Source of the DNA: an uncultured Paracoccaceae bacterium
Lineage (GTDB): Bacteria > Pseudomonadota > Alphaproteobacteria > Rhodobacterales > Rhodobacteraceae
Reading direction: 5' to 3'
Assembly (NCBI GenBank): GCA_938092015.1
Contig: CALKOT010000005.1
Coordinates: forward strand, 28,049-92,048
Length of the DNA: 64,000 nt
This document shows positions 8,388 to 15,806 of this stretch, in pieces. How positions within the stretch are numbered: the first letter of the stretch is position 1; every line of letters begins with the position of its first letter. The position numbers and the translations under genes were made by a program. The notes under the pieces were generated by a model that did no database searches, was not told the origin of the DNA, and saw only the letters and a program-made list of their open reading frames with translations.

Positions 8388-9050
8388 ATGGCCAAAAAAG
8401 ACAAGAAATCTAAGAAAAAGGATACCTCGTCGGACATCCCCAAGTGGGAGTTTAACGGCGAGCTTGCCATGAACTGTAACTGTGACGTGTTTTGCCCATG
8501 CGTGATTTCGCTTGGCGCCGCGCGGCCAACACAGGGTTACTGCCAAACCTGGTTCGGCGTGAAATGCGATGATGGCTTTTACGGCAATACAGATCTGGCC
8601 GGGCTTTCCGTCGGCTTCATGGTCGACATCCCGGGCCGTATGGGCGAGGGCAACTGGACTGTTGCGCTGTACATCGACGAACTTGCTGACGAAAAGCAGT
8701 TCAATGCGCTTGAGATGATCATGACCGGGTCCGCCAAGGGCACCACTGGTCTCTTTCAAATGTTGGTTGGCAACTACCTTGGCGCGCGCCGTGAACCCAC
8801 ATCGTTCACAATCGCAGACGACGGAATTCGGACCTTTACCGCTGGCCGCGCGATCTTTGGCCAGATCAAACCGCTTCAGGGCGCGGACCCCTCAAAAGGC
8901 GGTGTGACGATCAACAACACGCCCTATTGGATGGGACCGGTTGTGACGACCGCCGTTGGCCTGAAATCCAAAGTTCGCGATTTTGGACGGACATGGAACT
9001 TTGACGGCAACTCGGCTGAGATTTGCCAGATCGAATGGGCCGGGCCGTAA
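8388..9050 (+). CDS. DUF1326 domain protein, cysteine-rich
   Basis: A 220-residue protein with a lysine-rich start (residues 2-11) and the DUF1326 signature CNCDVFCPC (Cys30, 32, 36, 38), with Cys52 and Cys60 nearby. Such a CxCx3CxC cluster suggests metal binding, but the function of the family is unknown. The ATG at 8388 is preferred over an in-frame ATG at 8310 inside the DUF2182 gene. It is the last gene of the gntR-DUF2182-DUF1326 unit. Together with the Met-rich partner it suggests metal handling or assembly of a metal centre. Confidence 0.87.
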   Translation: MAKKDKKSKKKDTSSDIPKWEFNGELAMNCNCDVFCPCVISLGAARPTQGYCQTWFGVKCDDGFYGNTDLAGLSVGFMVDIPGRMGEGNWTVALYIDELADEKQFNALEMIMTGSAKGTTGLFQMLVGNYLGARREPTSFTIADDGIRTFTAGRAIFGQIKPLQGADPSKGGVTINNTPYWMGPVVTTAVGLKSKVRDFGRTWNFDGNSAEICQIEWAGP

Positions 9051-9130
9051 TTTTCCAATGACTTAGCCCATTTGGGTTATGCGCTGAAAACCGAGTCGCC
9101 CTCAGGATACTGACGGGGCGGCTGAGATGG

Positions 9131-9153
9131 GCGCCTCGTATTTGATGAGGCGC
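9131..9153 (+). promoter_or_regulatory. hairpin covering the ribosome site of the VPLPA-CTERM gene
   Basis: GCGCCTC (9131-9137) pairs with GAGGCGC (9147-9153) over a 9-base loop. The GAGG inside the right arm is the only visible Shine-Dalgarno sequence for the ATG at 9159, so the stem would hide it. It could also act as a weak terminator for the DUF1326 operon (TTTC follows). Confidence 0.5.
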
Positions 9154-9158
9154 TTTCA

Positions 9159-10484
9159 ATGAACACGACCTTTCACAAAATCTGCGGAGGCGGTCTTCTG
9201 GTCGCCGCCGCAATTTTTGCAACACCAGCGAATGCAGCGACATTCGATCTGAACTTGTTTCATGTGACGCCAACTGATGCTGGCGAAGGGGATATTTTTT
9301 CGATCGATAACCTGGATTTCGGGAAAGACGATGAGATCCTCTTTCGCGGCGTCGGGATCATTAATGGCGGATCTGAAACTGTTCTCGGCAAAATCGACAC
9401 TACAGGCATATCCACCGTGCTTTCCCGCGCTGACGGCGTAACGAGCATTGGTCAAGTGCGGGCGAATGGAAGTGGCGAGGTCGTCTTCAACGGCGGCATT
9501 GTCCAGCCAGATCGGCCGGTGAACGGATTATCCATACTTCGGAATGGTGTCCGCGAGACACTGGTTCTCGACCAGATCACCCAGTTCGGCGATCCACCGC
9601 AGACAGTGCGCTTCGCGGTTGGCGATCTAGACGCTGACGGCAATGCAGTTTTTCAGGCGCGAAAACAATCAAATCAGACGGCGGTCTTTGCTGAAACGCC
9701 GGACGGCATTGTTGAACTTTTATCCGTCGGCGATCCCTTTCCCGGATTGGTTGGACAGACCATTATTGCGGTAGGGCAGCCATCGGTAAACGATGCTGGC
9801 GATATCGCGGTTTCCGCACTGGCTTCATCCGGCGCTTCAGCAATTCTTGAGGTGAAGGGTGGGGTCGTGAGCAATCGGTTCGACACGTCGCAGCCTGCGC
9901 CGTTGCCAGGCTCGCCGATGTTCGCTGGTTTTGGGACACCAGATCTGAACAATACGGGCGCTGTCGCCCTCTTCGCCACGCTGCAAGGCGACACCCCAAC
10001 TGAGATTTCGTCTGGCGGGCCTCCTTCGGGCATTTTTCTGGAACATGGCGGCTTGGCTGAGGCGATCATCGCACGGGGCGACATAGCGCCAGACGCCGGT
10101 GGATTGCTGATTGACGGGCTGTTCGACATTACGCTCAACGACGAAAACGATGTCGGCTTTCTTGCCAGGCTCAGCGATGGATCCACCGCTGCCTACTTCG
10201 CATCCGAGGGCAATGTAGACCTGATCGTAAAAGATGGTGATCAGATTTCCGGATTTGGCGATACATTCACCATTCAGGATTTTGGCTTCAATCCCGGCGG
10301 CGCGATTGACCTTAACGACGCGTCACAGATCGCCCTTTCCGTGCGATTTGACGGTGGTCGGAGCGGTTTCATTCTCGCTACGGCTGAGGTTGATCGGACA
10401 ACGCCAGTCCCCCTTCCTGCCGGACTTCCGCTTCTCATCGGCGGCATCGCAATCCTTGGTCTCTCACGCCGTTATTTCACGTAA
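9159..10484 (+). CDS. exported VPLPA-CTERM sorting domain protein
   Basis: A 441-residue secreted protein. The N-terminal signal peptide ends near ANAATF (residue 27-28). The C-terminus carries VPLPAG at about residue 417, a hydrophobic helix and the basic stop SRRYFT: a VPLPA-CTERM tripartite signal of the PEP-CTERM type, recognised in Rhodobacterales by an exosortase not present in this window. The body has repeated segments of the type GDxxPG...LND, VGDLDADGNAVFQAR and SVGDPFPGLVGQ, resembling choice-of-anchor repeat proteins. It is predicted to be displayed or released at the cell surface. The ligand or role is unknown. Confidence 0.85.
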   Translation: MNTTFHKICGGGLLVAAAIFATPANAATFDLNLFHVTPTDAGEGDIFSIDNLDFGKDDEILFRGVGIINGGSETVLGKIDTTGISTVLSRADGVTSIGQVRANGSGEVVFNGGIVQPDRPVNGLSILRNGVRETLVLDQITQFGDPPQTVRFAVGDLDADGNAVFQARKQSNQTAVFAETPDGIVELLSVGDPFPGLVGQTIIAVGQPSVNDAGDIAVSALASSGASAILEVKGGVVSNRFDTSQPAPLPGSPMFAGFGTPDLNNTGAVALFATLQGDTPTEISSGGPPSGIFLEHGGLAEAIIARGDIAPDAGGLLIDGLFDITLNDENDVGFLARLSDGSTAAYFASEGNVDLIVKDGDQISGFGDTFTIQDFGFNPGGAIDLNDASQIALSVRFDGGRSGFILATAEVDRTTPVPLPAGLPLLIGGIAILGLSRRYFT

Positions 10485-10690
10485 TCTGCGCCAAAGCTCA
10501 TCAGCAGTCGCACGAATTGCATGCAGCTGGCGGCGTCAGTTTTGACGAGCAACGATTTGATCTGGGCGTTGATCATCGCGATCGCCCTGACCCGCTCAAC
10601 TGTGATCCACGCGGTGGTCAGGCCCCGGCCAGGCGTTCGGCCAGATCACATTCCAACGGGGTCAGTTTGAAGACCTGCTTTAACGGCCCA
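10472..10690 (-). pseudogene. remnant of a LuxR-type helix-turn-helix domain
   Basis: Leftward, codons from about 10680 read KQVFKLTPLECDLAERLAGA and then a TGA. After a one-frame shift near 10625 the reading continues TVERVRAIAMINAQIKSLLV, KTDAASCMQFVRLLM and ends at TAA 10472-10474. This matches the C-terminal LuxR/GerE domain (LTPxExxLAxxLA ... QIKSLxxKTxAxxxxxLVRLL), with the usual R-x-T-V/A recognition part degraded. No upstream sensor domain or start codon was found, so only the DNA-binding tail survives. It overlaps the 3' end of the VPLPA-CTERM gene by 13 bases. Confidence 0.65.
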
Positions 10691-10769
10691 ATGACAGGCT
10701 AAGCGGCCATGATCGCAAACACTTACGAATAAAATGGCAGTTTTTTCAAATGGGCTGTGCCGTAAACCT

Positions 10770-10806
10770 CAGCTGACCATTAAGTTTTGTCGATTCCGGT
10801 CAGCTG
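10770..10806. repeat. inverted repeat CAGCTGACC ... GGTCAGCTG in gene-poor gap
   Basis: Perfect 9-base arms at 10770-10778 and 10798-10806 with a 19-base loop. It lies in the stretch 10701-10920, which has no convincing gene. It could be an operator for the small gene at 10921 or part of a structured leader. No U-tract follows, so it is not a standard terminator. Confidence 0.5.
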
Positions 10807-10920
10807 TTGTTTCTTGCAGAAGTATGCTGTCTACCCCTCATGAACAGCTTTCGAACGCGACGCGCCTAAGTGGCCTTACCTTTTGCGACACAGGCGGCTT
10901 TGCCAGCAAGGACAACTCAG

Positions 10921-11130
10921 ATGAATGATGTAGCAATAGATCGCGCGGCGATGGGGCGATTGGCGACGGCTTTGACATTCATTTGCGGGGCCGATCATCC
11001 CACGACAGTTCTGCTAAAGACGGCATCCGACAGCGGCGCTGATCAGGACATCACCAAAGCGCGGAAATCATTCCTTAAACTGAAGCCCGGCGACCGGAAG
11101 GCGGCGATGGCGATGCTCGACGATGACTGA
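10921..11130 (+). CDS. small hypothetical protein (69 aa)
   Basis: A 69-residue protein of unrecognised family. It starts MNDVAIDRAAMGRLATALTF and ends in a lysine-rich, helix-prone half (KARKSFLKLKPGDRKAAMA) with an acidic tail. AAGGA lies 9 bases before the ATG, which supports this start over the in-frame ATG at 10870. No membrane segment or signal is visible. It could be a regulatory or DNA-associated small protein, but nothing in the sequence proves that. Confidence 0.5.
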   Translation: MNDVAIDRAAMGRLATALTFICGADHPTTVLLKTASDSGADQDITKARKSFLKLKPGDRKAAMAMLDDD

Positions 11131-11205
11131 ATAAAGCCATCGGGCGAAACATATCGCCGGCATTCCAGCGCAGCCAAACCACACTCACATGAGAGCAATT
11201 CAGCA

Positions 11206-11394
11206 ATGAGTAAGTTAAAAGCCAGCAAACGGGCCAAAGCGAACAGCCTTAAGAAGGCCGCTCGCAAGAGGTTAGTCGCCAAGCAGGCGAAGGCAGATAA
11301 TCCGGCAGAACAGTTTGACGACGCTGGCGAAATCCGAAGCGCCTTTCATGCCGCCGGTGGCTTTAAAGGCGCGAAGGCAAAATCTTCACATTAA
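11206..11394 (+). CDS. small basic hypothetical protein (62 aa)
   Basis: A 62-residue protein whose first half is strongly basic and alanine/lysine rich (SKLKASKRAKANSLKKAARK), resembling ribosome- or DNA-binding tails. The second half is neutral and ends GAKAKSSH. The ribosome site is weak (GAGAG about 13 bases upstream). It lies 75 bases after the 69-aa gene and converges on the aminotransferase gene. It may be genuine, but a chance open frame is possible. Confidence 0.42.
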   Translation: MSKLKASKRAKANSLKKAARKRLVAKQAKADNPAEQFDDAGEIRSAFHAAGGFKGAKAKSSH

Positions 11395-11405
11395 GCGGGC
11401 AGTTA

Positions 11406-12665
11406 CTATAGCGCCGCCGCAGCCCCCTCGATTGCCTCTTCCGTCGCCTGCAAATCCTCTTCCGTCAGCGCAGCGCAGATATAGGTTTTGCCCGGCGGCT
11501 TCAGAATACCACGCGCCCTCAGCAGGTCATTGAACCGAAGGTTCGTCGCTCCATCGGCTGAGATGTAATCGCGGTAATCGCGCACGTCCCGGTCGATGAA
11601 GGCAAGATCGAACAACGTCTCGTCCCCCACGATCTGAACGGTATGGCCTGCGTCGCCCAGATGCTTGCGGAATATCTCCATGACTCGTGCGCCGTCACTG
11701 CGCAGTTTGTCATAGGTTCCTTCACGGCGGAGGATTTCCATTGTCTTGATCCCGGCCGCCGCGGCGATTGGGTTGCCGGAAAGCGTGCCCAGCTGCATCA
11801 GGAACCCTTCAGCACCGACTTTACCCTTATCAAAATGGCTCATGATGTCTTTTCGCCCCGCCAGGGCAGCCAGTGGAAAGCCCCCGCCAACAATCTTGCC
11901 AAGGGTGCAAAGATCAGGCGTCACGCCGTATTTTTCCTGCGCACCGCCATAGGCGAGGCGGTAGCCAGTGACGATCTCATCAAAGATCAGAATGACGCCG
12001 TGTTTGGTGCACGCTTCACGCACCGCTTCCAGAAACCCAGGTGCGGGTGGGATCAGCCGTTGCAAAGGTTCCATGATCACGCAGGCCAGCTCATCTGCGT
12101 GTTCGGCGATCAAGGAAACGGCGAATTCGGTGTCGTTAAACGGCGCGATCAGCATCTCATCCCGCACGCTGTCGGGGATGCCCGCGCTATCGGGTACGGC
12201 GTTGGGAAAGTTGACCAGCTGCGTGGGCGCCAGCGACATCTGCGCCTCAGCGCTCATCCCGTGATAGCCGCCTTCAAACTTCATCACCTTGGGCTTGCCG
12301 GTGAACGCCCGCGCGGTGCGGATGGCGTACATGTCCGCCTCACCGCCCGATGTCACATAGCGGACCTGCTCAGCGCAGGCCATGTCATCGACGATCTGTT
12401 CAGCCAACTCCACGCCCAGCGCGTTGTTGGCGAAAAACGTCAACCCGTCGCGCAGCTGTTTTTCAACAACCTCAATCACTTCAGGGTGGCCATGGCCGAT
12501 CAGCATCGGGCCGGAGCCGATCAGGTAGTCAATCAGCTCATTCCCGTCTTCATCCCAAACCCGCGCGCCAAGGCCGCGTTTGATGAAAATCGAGTGGTCA
12601 AAATTCCCGAACCCGCCCGCGGGCAGAACAGTTGAAGCGCGGTCGAACCAGGCGGCGTTGGACAT
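11406..12665 (-). CDS. class III aminotransferase, glutamate-1-semialdehyde aminomutase-like
   Basis: A 419-residue PLP enzyme of the class III (HemL-like) branch. The PLP lysine is Lys257 in GKIVGGGFPLAA, and the aspartate pairing with the pyridine nitrogen is in LIFDEIVTGYR (Asp229). The substrate-side GSGPMLIGHGHP motif is also present. Although it resembles HemL, it is unlikely to be the haem gene because the neighbours are catabolic; such homologues act on other amino-ketones or omega-amino acids. It lies downstream of the DMSP lyase gene on the same strand after 183 bases that hold no other gene. The substrate is unassigned. Confidence 0.85.
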   Translation of the reverse strand: MSNAAWFDRASTVLPAGGFGNFDHSIFIKRGLGARVWDEDGNELIDYLIGSGPMLIGHGHPEVIEVVEKQLRDGLTFFANNALGVELAEQIVDDMACAEQVRYVTSGGEADMYAIRTARAFTGKPKVMKFEGGYHGMSAEAQMSLAPTQLVNFPNAVPDSAGIPDSVRDEMLIAPFNDTEFAVSLIAEHADELACVIMEPLQRLIPPAPGFLEAVREACTKHGVILIFDEIVTGYRLAYGGAQEKYGVTPDLCTLGKIVGGGFPLAALAGRKDIMSHFDKGKVGAEGFLMQLGTLSGNPIAAAAGIKTMEILRREGTYDKLRSDGARVMEIFRKHLGDAGHTVQIVGDETLFDLAFIDRDVRDYRDYISADGATNLRFNDLLRARGILKPPGKTYICAALTEEDLQATEEAIEGAAAAL

Positions 12666-12848
12666 GGGATTTCCTTGGATGAAAGCAACAGAAGTTGTGG
12701 CAATGATATCAATGTCTGGCGCGACGCCAAGGCCAACATTACGTGTCGGGCGCCGTTTTTAGACAGTGCGGCGACCTCGCCTCGCAAAAGACAAAACAGG
12801 GCGAAGTCCGCAACAGGGTGGCGTTACTTTTCATTGGGCGAGTGCTGT

Positions 12849-13481
12849 TCAGACAGTCTGCTCGACGTCCATTGCAGGTGGCGTCAGCAACTCGCCGCCT
12901 TTCCAGCCAATCACAGCCAGCAACGGACCGAGGATCATGTCCGTTGCATGCAATTGGTTGCTTTCGTGATGAACGAAATCACCGACACCTACGTCGCGCG
13001 GCGCACGACCGGTGGCGCGAAATCGCGCCGATCCAGCGACGACCGCGTACAATTCTTCCGGTCCATGCCAATGTTCAGGATAGATCAAACCAGCGCCCCA
13101 AAAGGCGATGGTGATCCTTGTATCATCACTGACAAAAGGGCCGGCGGGTGAGACCAGATTGATGTAGGCATACCGTTCCAAAAAATCTGCATCCACACCG
13201 TGTTCCGACTTGTAGCTGCGAATCCAGTGAAACTGGGGCGCCCGGTCGATGATTGCATTGACCAGCGGCTGAAATGCAGGCGAGGTCTGGCTGCGGCACG
13301 TTCCGATATGATTCAGCATGGGCCGGGCAACCGGATCGAAATGCAGATAGGATTCTTTGTCAGGCAACGCAGATGGACAGAAGTCTCGCAACTCTGACAG
13401 ATCCTCCCCCCATATCAGGTTCAACTCAGACAGTACGCTTTGATAAGCCGCTCTCACTTCATCCATCTCATCCCCCGGCAT
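12849..13481 (-). CDS. DMSP lyase, cupin type (DddQ/DddL-like)
   Basis: A 210-residue protein matching the dimethylsulfoniopropionate lyase cupin family, which splits DMSP into dimethyl sulfide and acrylate. An N-terminal helical part (FLERYAYINLV at 100-110) precedes one cupin barrel with metal ligands in EHWHGPEELYAVVAG (His137, His139, Glu142 or Glu143, Tyr145) and HHESNQLHATD (His178). The Tyr is the proposed general base in DddQ. Length lies between DddQ (about 200) and DddL (about 220), so the exact subfamily is left open. The start may instead be the ATG at 13466, which has GGGGGAT upstream. The AcuI gene at 5.6-6.6 kb would take the acrylate further. Confidence 0.78.
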   Translation of the reverse strand: MPGDEMDEVRAAYQSVLSELNLIWGEDLSELRDFCPSALPDKESYLHFDPVARPMLNHIGTCRSQTSPAFQPLVNAIIDRAPQFHWIRSYKSEHGVDADFLERYAYINLVSPAGPFVSDDTRITIAFWGAGLIYPEHWHGPEELYAVVAGSARFRATGRAPRDVGVGDFVHHESNQLHATDMILGPLLAVIGWKGGELLTPPAMDVEQTV

Positions 13482-13686
13482 TCTCTACAAACGGATCGCG
13501 GCCCATTGTCGGCAGGTCAAACGGGGGGTCGCCACACAAACCGACATCCATGTAACAAATGCGTCATTGAACCTGTCTTGGGGGAATGGACTATGCCCGC
13601 TGCAGTGGATGTTTGAAGGATGAGCGAACGCAACAAAAAGTTAACAGATCAATAATATCTGTTTTGATACAAATGCTTAGCAATGT

Positions 13687-13700
13687 TTTCACGCGTGAAA
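13687..13700. promoter_or_regulatory. palindrome TTTCAC-GC-GTGAAA, copy 1
   Basis: Six-base perfect arms around a GC centre, in the 243-base gap between the thioesterase stop (13725) and the DMSP lyase start (13481), about 206 bases upstream of the lyase. The same TTTCAC-N2-GTGAAA element recurs at 17798 and 43299. The rest of the gap is AT-rich and holds no gene. Confidence 0.6.
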
Positions 13701-13724
13701 CCTTGCTCAGATCCAGCAAAAGGT

Positions 13725-14504
13725 TCAGGCGGGCGAAAGGATGACGGATTGAAGCGCTGTCGCAATGGGCCCGTTTTCGTCCGATATCCGCGCTTCGGCC
13801 AGCCCTATCCCATTCGGTCGCCAATGGGACAGGGTTTCACTAAGCAACCAATCCGATGTGGTCTGGCGGTGGGCGACAATCGTCAGATCAGGGTTCACGA
13901 ACCCAACTTCCTGCAACTCTGCATTCCGCGAAATGGCGTTGCCACTATCAGCCATCGGGCACAGTCGCTGAAAGGACGACGGCGTTTCACCTTCGATCAG
14001 TGGACCGGTTTTCAGCCAGATCGAAGTGGGGCCAGGCGTGTGATCCTCACCTTCGGGGTAGAGGACATCGACGAAACTGCCAAAAGCCTGCAGGTCATGC
14101 GCTGGTTTCTGGATCGGAAACGGCCCCGGCCTCGCATCGGCGACTTTCAGGGGCGCGACAGGTGCGGTCGGAACTCGCCGTTCTTCGGATGGCGCGATCA
14201 AAAGGGCGCTGCCCGTGACACAGATCTTTCCATTCAGATCGGTCAAGGTTGCGGCTGCGGTGGACACCTTTCGCCCCTCACGCTGCATTTCGACATCAAC
14301 GCGAAACCCAGCAATAGGAATGGGCCGAATTAAGTCGAGCGTTAGGCGGGTCAGCAACTTGTCTGGCCCCGCGACGATCTCAACTGAACGGGCGATGGCC
14401 CCGGCAGGTGGGCCGGCGTGGCAATGGTCAACTGACCAAGGCCCCCGCGTCGCTTCAAGCCCGATATAGACATGGGTGTCGTCCAGTCTCAGAAAGGCGG
14501 TCAT
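13725..14504 (-). CDS. thioesterase family protein (acyl-CoA thioesterase-like)
   Basis: A 259-residue protein of the thioesterase-like superfamily with two hotdog domains, as in TesB. The first half contains RGPWSVDHCHAGPPAGAIAR, the substrate-helix region, and LTLDLIRPIPIAGFRVDVEM; the second half repeats the fold with LTIVAHRQTTSDWLLSE. The ATG at 14504 has GGAG 7 bases upstream and is preferred over 14540. It is divergent from the CMD-family gene at 14568. It probably hydrolyses acyl-CoA; chain preference is not readable. Confidence 0.8.
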   Translation of the reverse strand: MTAFLRLDDTHVYIGLEATRGPWSVDHCHAGPPAGAIARSVEIVAGPDKLLTRLTLDLIRPIPIAGFRVDVEMQREGRKVSTAAATLTDLNGKICVTGSALLIAPSEERRVPTAPVAPLKVADARPGPFPIQKPAHDLQAFGSFVDVLYPEGEDHTPGPTSIWLKTGPLIEGETPSSFQRLCPMADSGNAISRNAELQEVGFVNPDLTIVAHRQTTSDWLLSETLSHWRPNGIGLAEARISDENGPIATALQSVILSPA

Positions 14505-14567
14505 CGAAGTCTCCGTCTGCGGGGGCATTTTGTCGAACACTTATGCAATAAGAAGAAGGAGAACCAG

Positions 14568-14945
14568 ATGGACAATATGTTTGAAGAAGGTCTGAAACAG
14601 CGCAAAGCCACTTTGGGGGCCGAGTATGTAGAGAAAAACCTCGCAGCCGCTGACGACTTCACTCGCCCGTTTCAAGAGGCGATGACGGCCTGGTGCTGGG
14701 GCTTTGGGTGGGGTGATGAAGCGTTAGACGCCAAGACCCGCAGCCTGATGAACCTTTCCATGATCGGCGCCCTTGGGAAAATGAACGAGTTCAAGATCCA
14801 TACCCGCGGCGCGCTAACCAATGGCGTTAGCAAAGAAGAAATCCGCGCCGCCATCCATGTCGTTTCAATCTACTGCGGTGTCCCGCAAGGCCTGGAATGC
14901 TTCCGCGCCGCCCGTGAAGTTCTGGAAGAAGCGGGTGAATTGTAA
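14568..14945 (+). CDS. carboxymuconolactone decarboxylase family protein
   Basis: A 125-residue all-helical protein of the CMD/AhpD family. It contains the GWGDEALDAKTRSLMNLSMI and VSKEEIRAAIHVVSIYCGVP segments typical of 4-carboxymuconolactone decarboxylase (PcaC). The length is close to PcaC, but no other protocatechuate gene is nearby, so the activity may differ. The CxxC thiol pair of AhpD is not present. GGAGA precedes the ATG at 14568; the in-frame ATG at 14472 lies inside the divergent thioesterase gene. Confidence 0.85.
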   Translation: MDNMFEEGLKQRKATLGAEYVEKNLAAADDFTRPFQEAMTAWCWGFGWGDEALDAKTRSLMNLSMIGALGKMNEFKIHTRGALTNGVSKEEIRAAIHVVSIYCGVPQGLECFRAAREVLEEAGEL

Positions 14946-14961
14946 GGCTGCGCGAAAGTCG

Positions 14962-15618
14962 TCACAGCGCCTCGGATAATTCTGCAAATGGGCCGCGGCC
15001 AGGCGTGATGCTGATCGCCGCCGCCCGAACCTTCCGCGCGTGATCATATCGCTCAACCATGCACACAGCCTCTGCGAATGACAGATTACGATTGTTCCTG
15101 AGGGTGCCGAGCATCATGAGGTCTTTTGAGCAAATCGTACGCTTATCGCGGAGCTTGTTCAGCAAGATCTCCATCGCCAGTATATTTGCCTCAGCAAGGA
15201 TGCCATGATCGCCTGAGACGCCCGGCATTTGTCCCGCTCTGGGCGCTGGTGAAATTGCCACTTCTCCGACAATATGCGTTGGCGCGCTTCCATCCATACT
15301 GATCGGATGAAGGATGGAGCGGATCTCCCTCGCCCCGTCTTGAAAGGTCAGGCGTGTAGAATATGTGACCGGTCTTCGTTCGGTTATGCAGGTTCGGTAG
15401 CGGCTATTCAGAAACTCTGCTTCCGACCTGCTCTGCAAAATCATCTGCGGTGTCTTTGCGATCGCCGCATCCAGACTAAGCCCGCTTTCCTTGGTATGCG
15501 CCTCATTCAGGGCGACAACGTGAAACTCGCCCTCTTTGCCCCGATCAAGGACAAAGACCGGCAATTCCATACGGTTTATCGAATGCTGCAGGTCGACCTG
15601 CGGCTTTGTAAATATCAT
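14962..15618 (-). CDS. PAS domain-containing protein, possible sensor
   Basis: A 218-residue soluble protein. Residues from about 16 to 110 read as a PAS fold (MELPVFVLDR, then FHVVALNEAHTKESGLSLD, and a later THIVGEVAIS strand). The C-terminal 80 residues are helical without a recognised output domain. No transmembrane helix is visible. The start at 15618 is chosen because the upstream sequence to 15768 is arginine- and cysteine-rich and not PAS-like. It may be a partner protein of another sensor. The ribosome site is weak. Confidence 0.55.
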   Translation of the reverse strand: MIFTKPQVDLQHSINRMELPVFVLDRGKEGEFHVVALNEAHTKESGLSLDAAIAKTPQMILQSRSEAEFLNSRYRTCITERRPVTYSTRLTFQDGAREIRSILHPISMDGSAPTHIVGEVAISPAPRAGQMPGVSGDHGILAEANILAMEILLNKLRDKRTICSKDLMMLGTLRNNRNLSFAEAVCMVERYDHARKVRAAAISITPGRGPFAELSEAL

Positions 15619-15745
15619 GGCTGGCGCCCTGTAGCATTTCTTGCTTGGGGCGCTTATGCGAAATGTGCCTGAATGACATCTTAATGCGAGCCGCCAATCA
15701 GCGCACAGTTTTTCGACAATGCGCCGAAAATTACCTGACGCCTGA

Positions 15746-15764
15746 GCGCACCGACATGGTGCGC
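15746..15764. terminator. stem-loop after the dehydratase gene
   Basis: GCGCACC (15746-15752) and GGTGCGC (15758-15764) form a 7-base perfect stem with a 5-base loop, 43 bases after the leftward dehydratase stop. No U-tract follows in that direction, so it may be a weak terminator or an RNA stabiliser. The stretch 15619-15806 holds no gene. Confidence 0.4.
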
Positions 15765-15806
15765 GCATTTTGCAAAGGGGCGCCCAGCTGAAGGGTTTGG
15801 CTGGCC

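Noticed and set aside
11643..12635. 330-codon open frame on the plus strand opposite the class III aminotransferase
   Set aside because: Shadow of the aminotransferase; rich in His and Arg, no motif.
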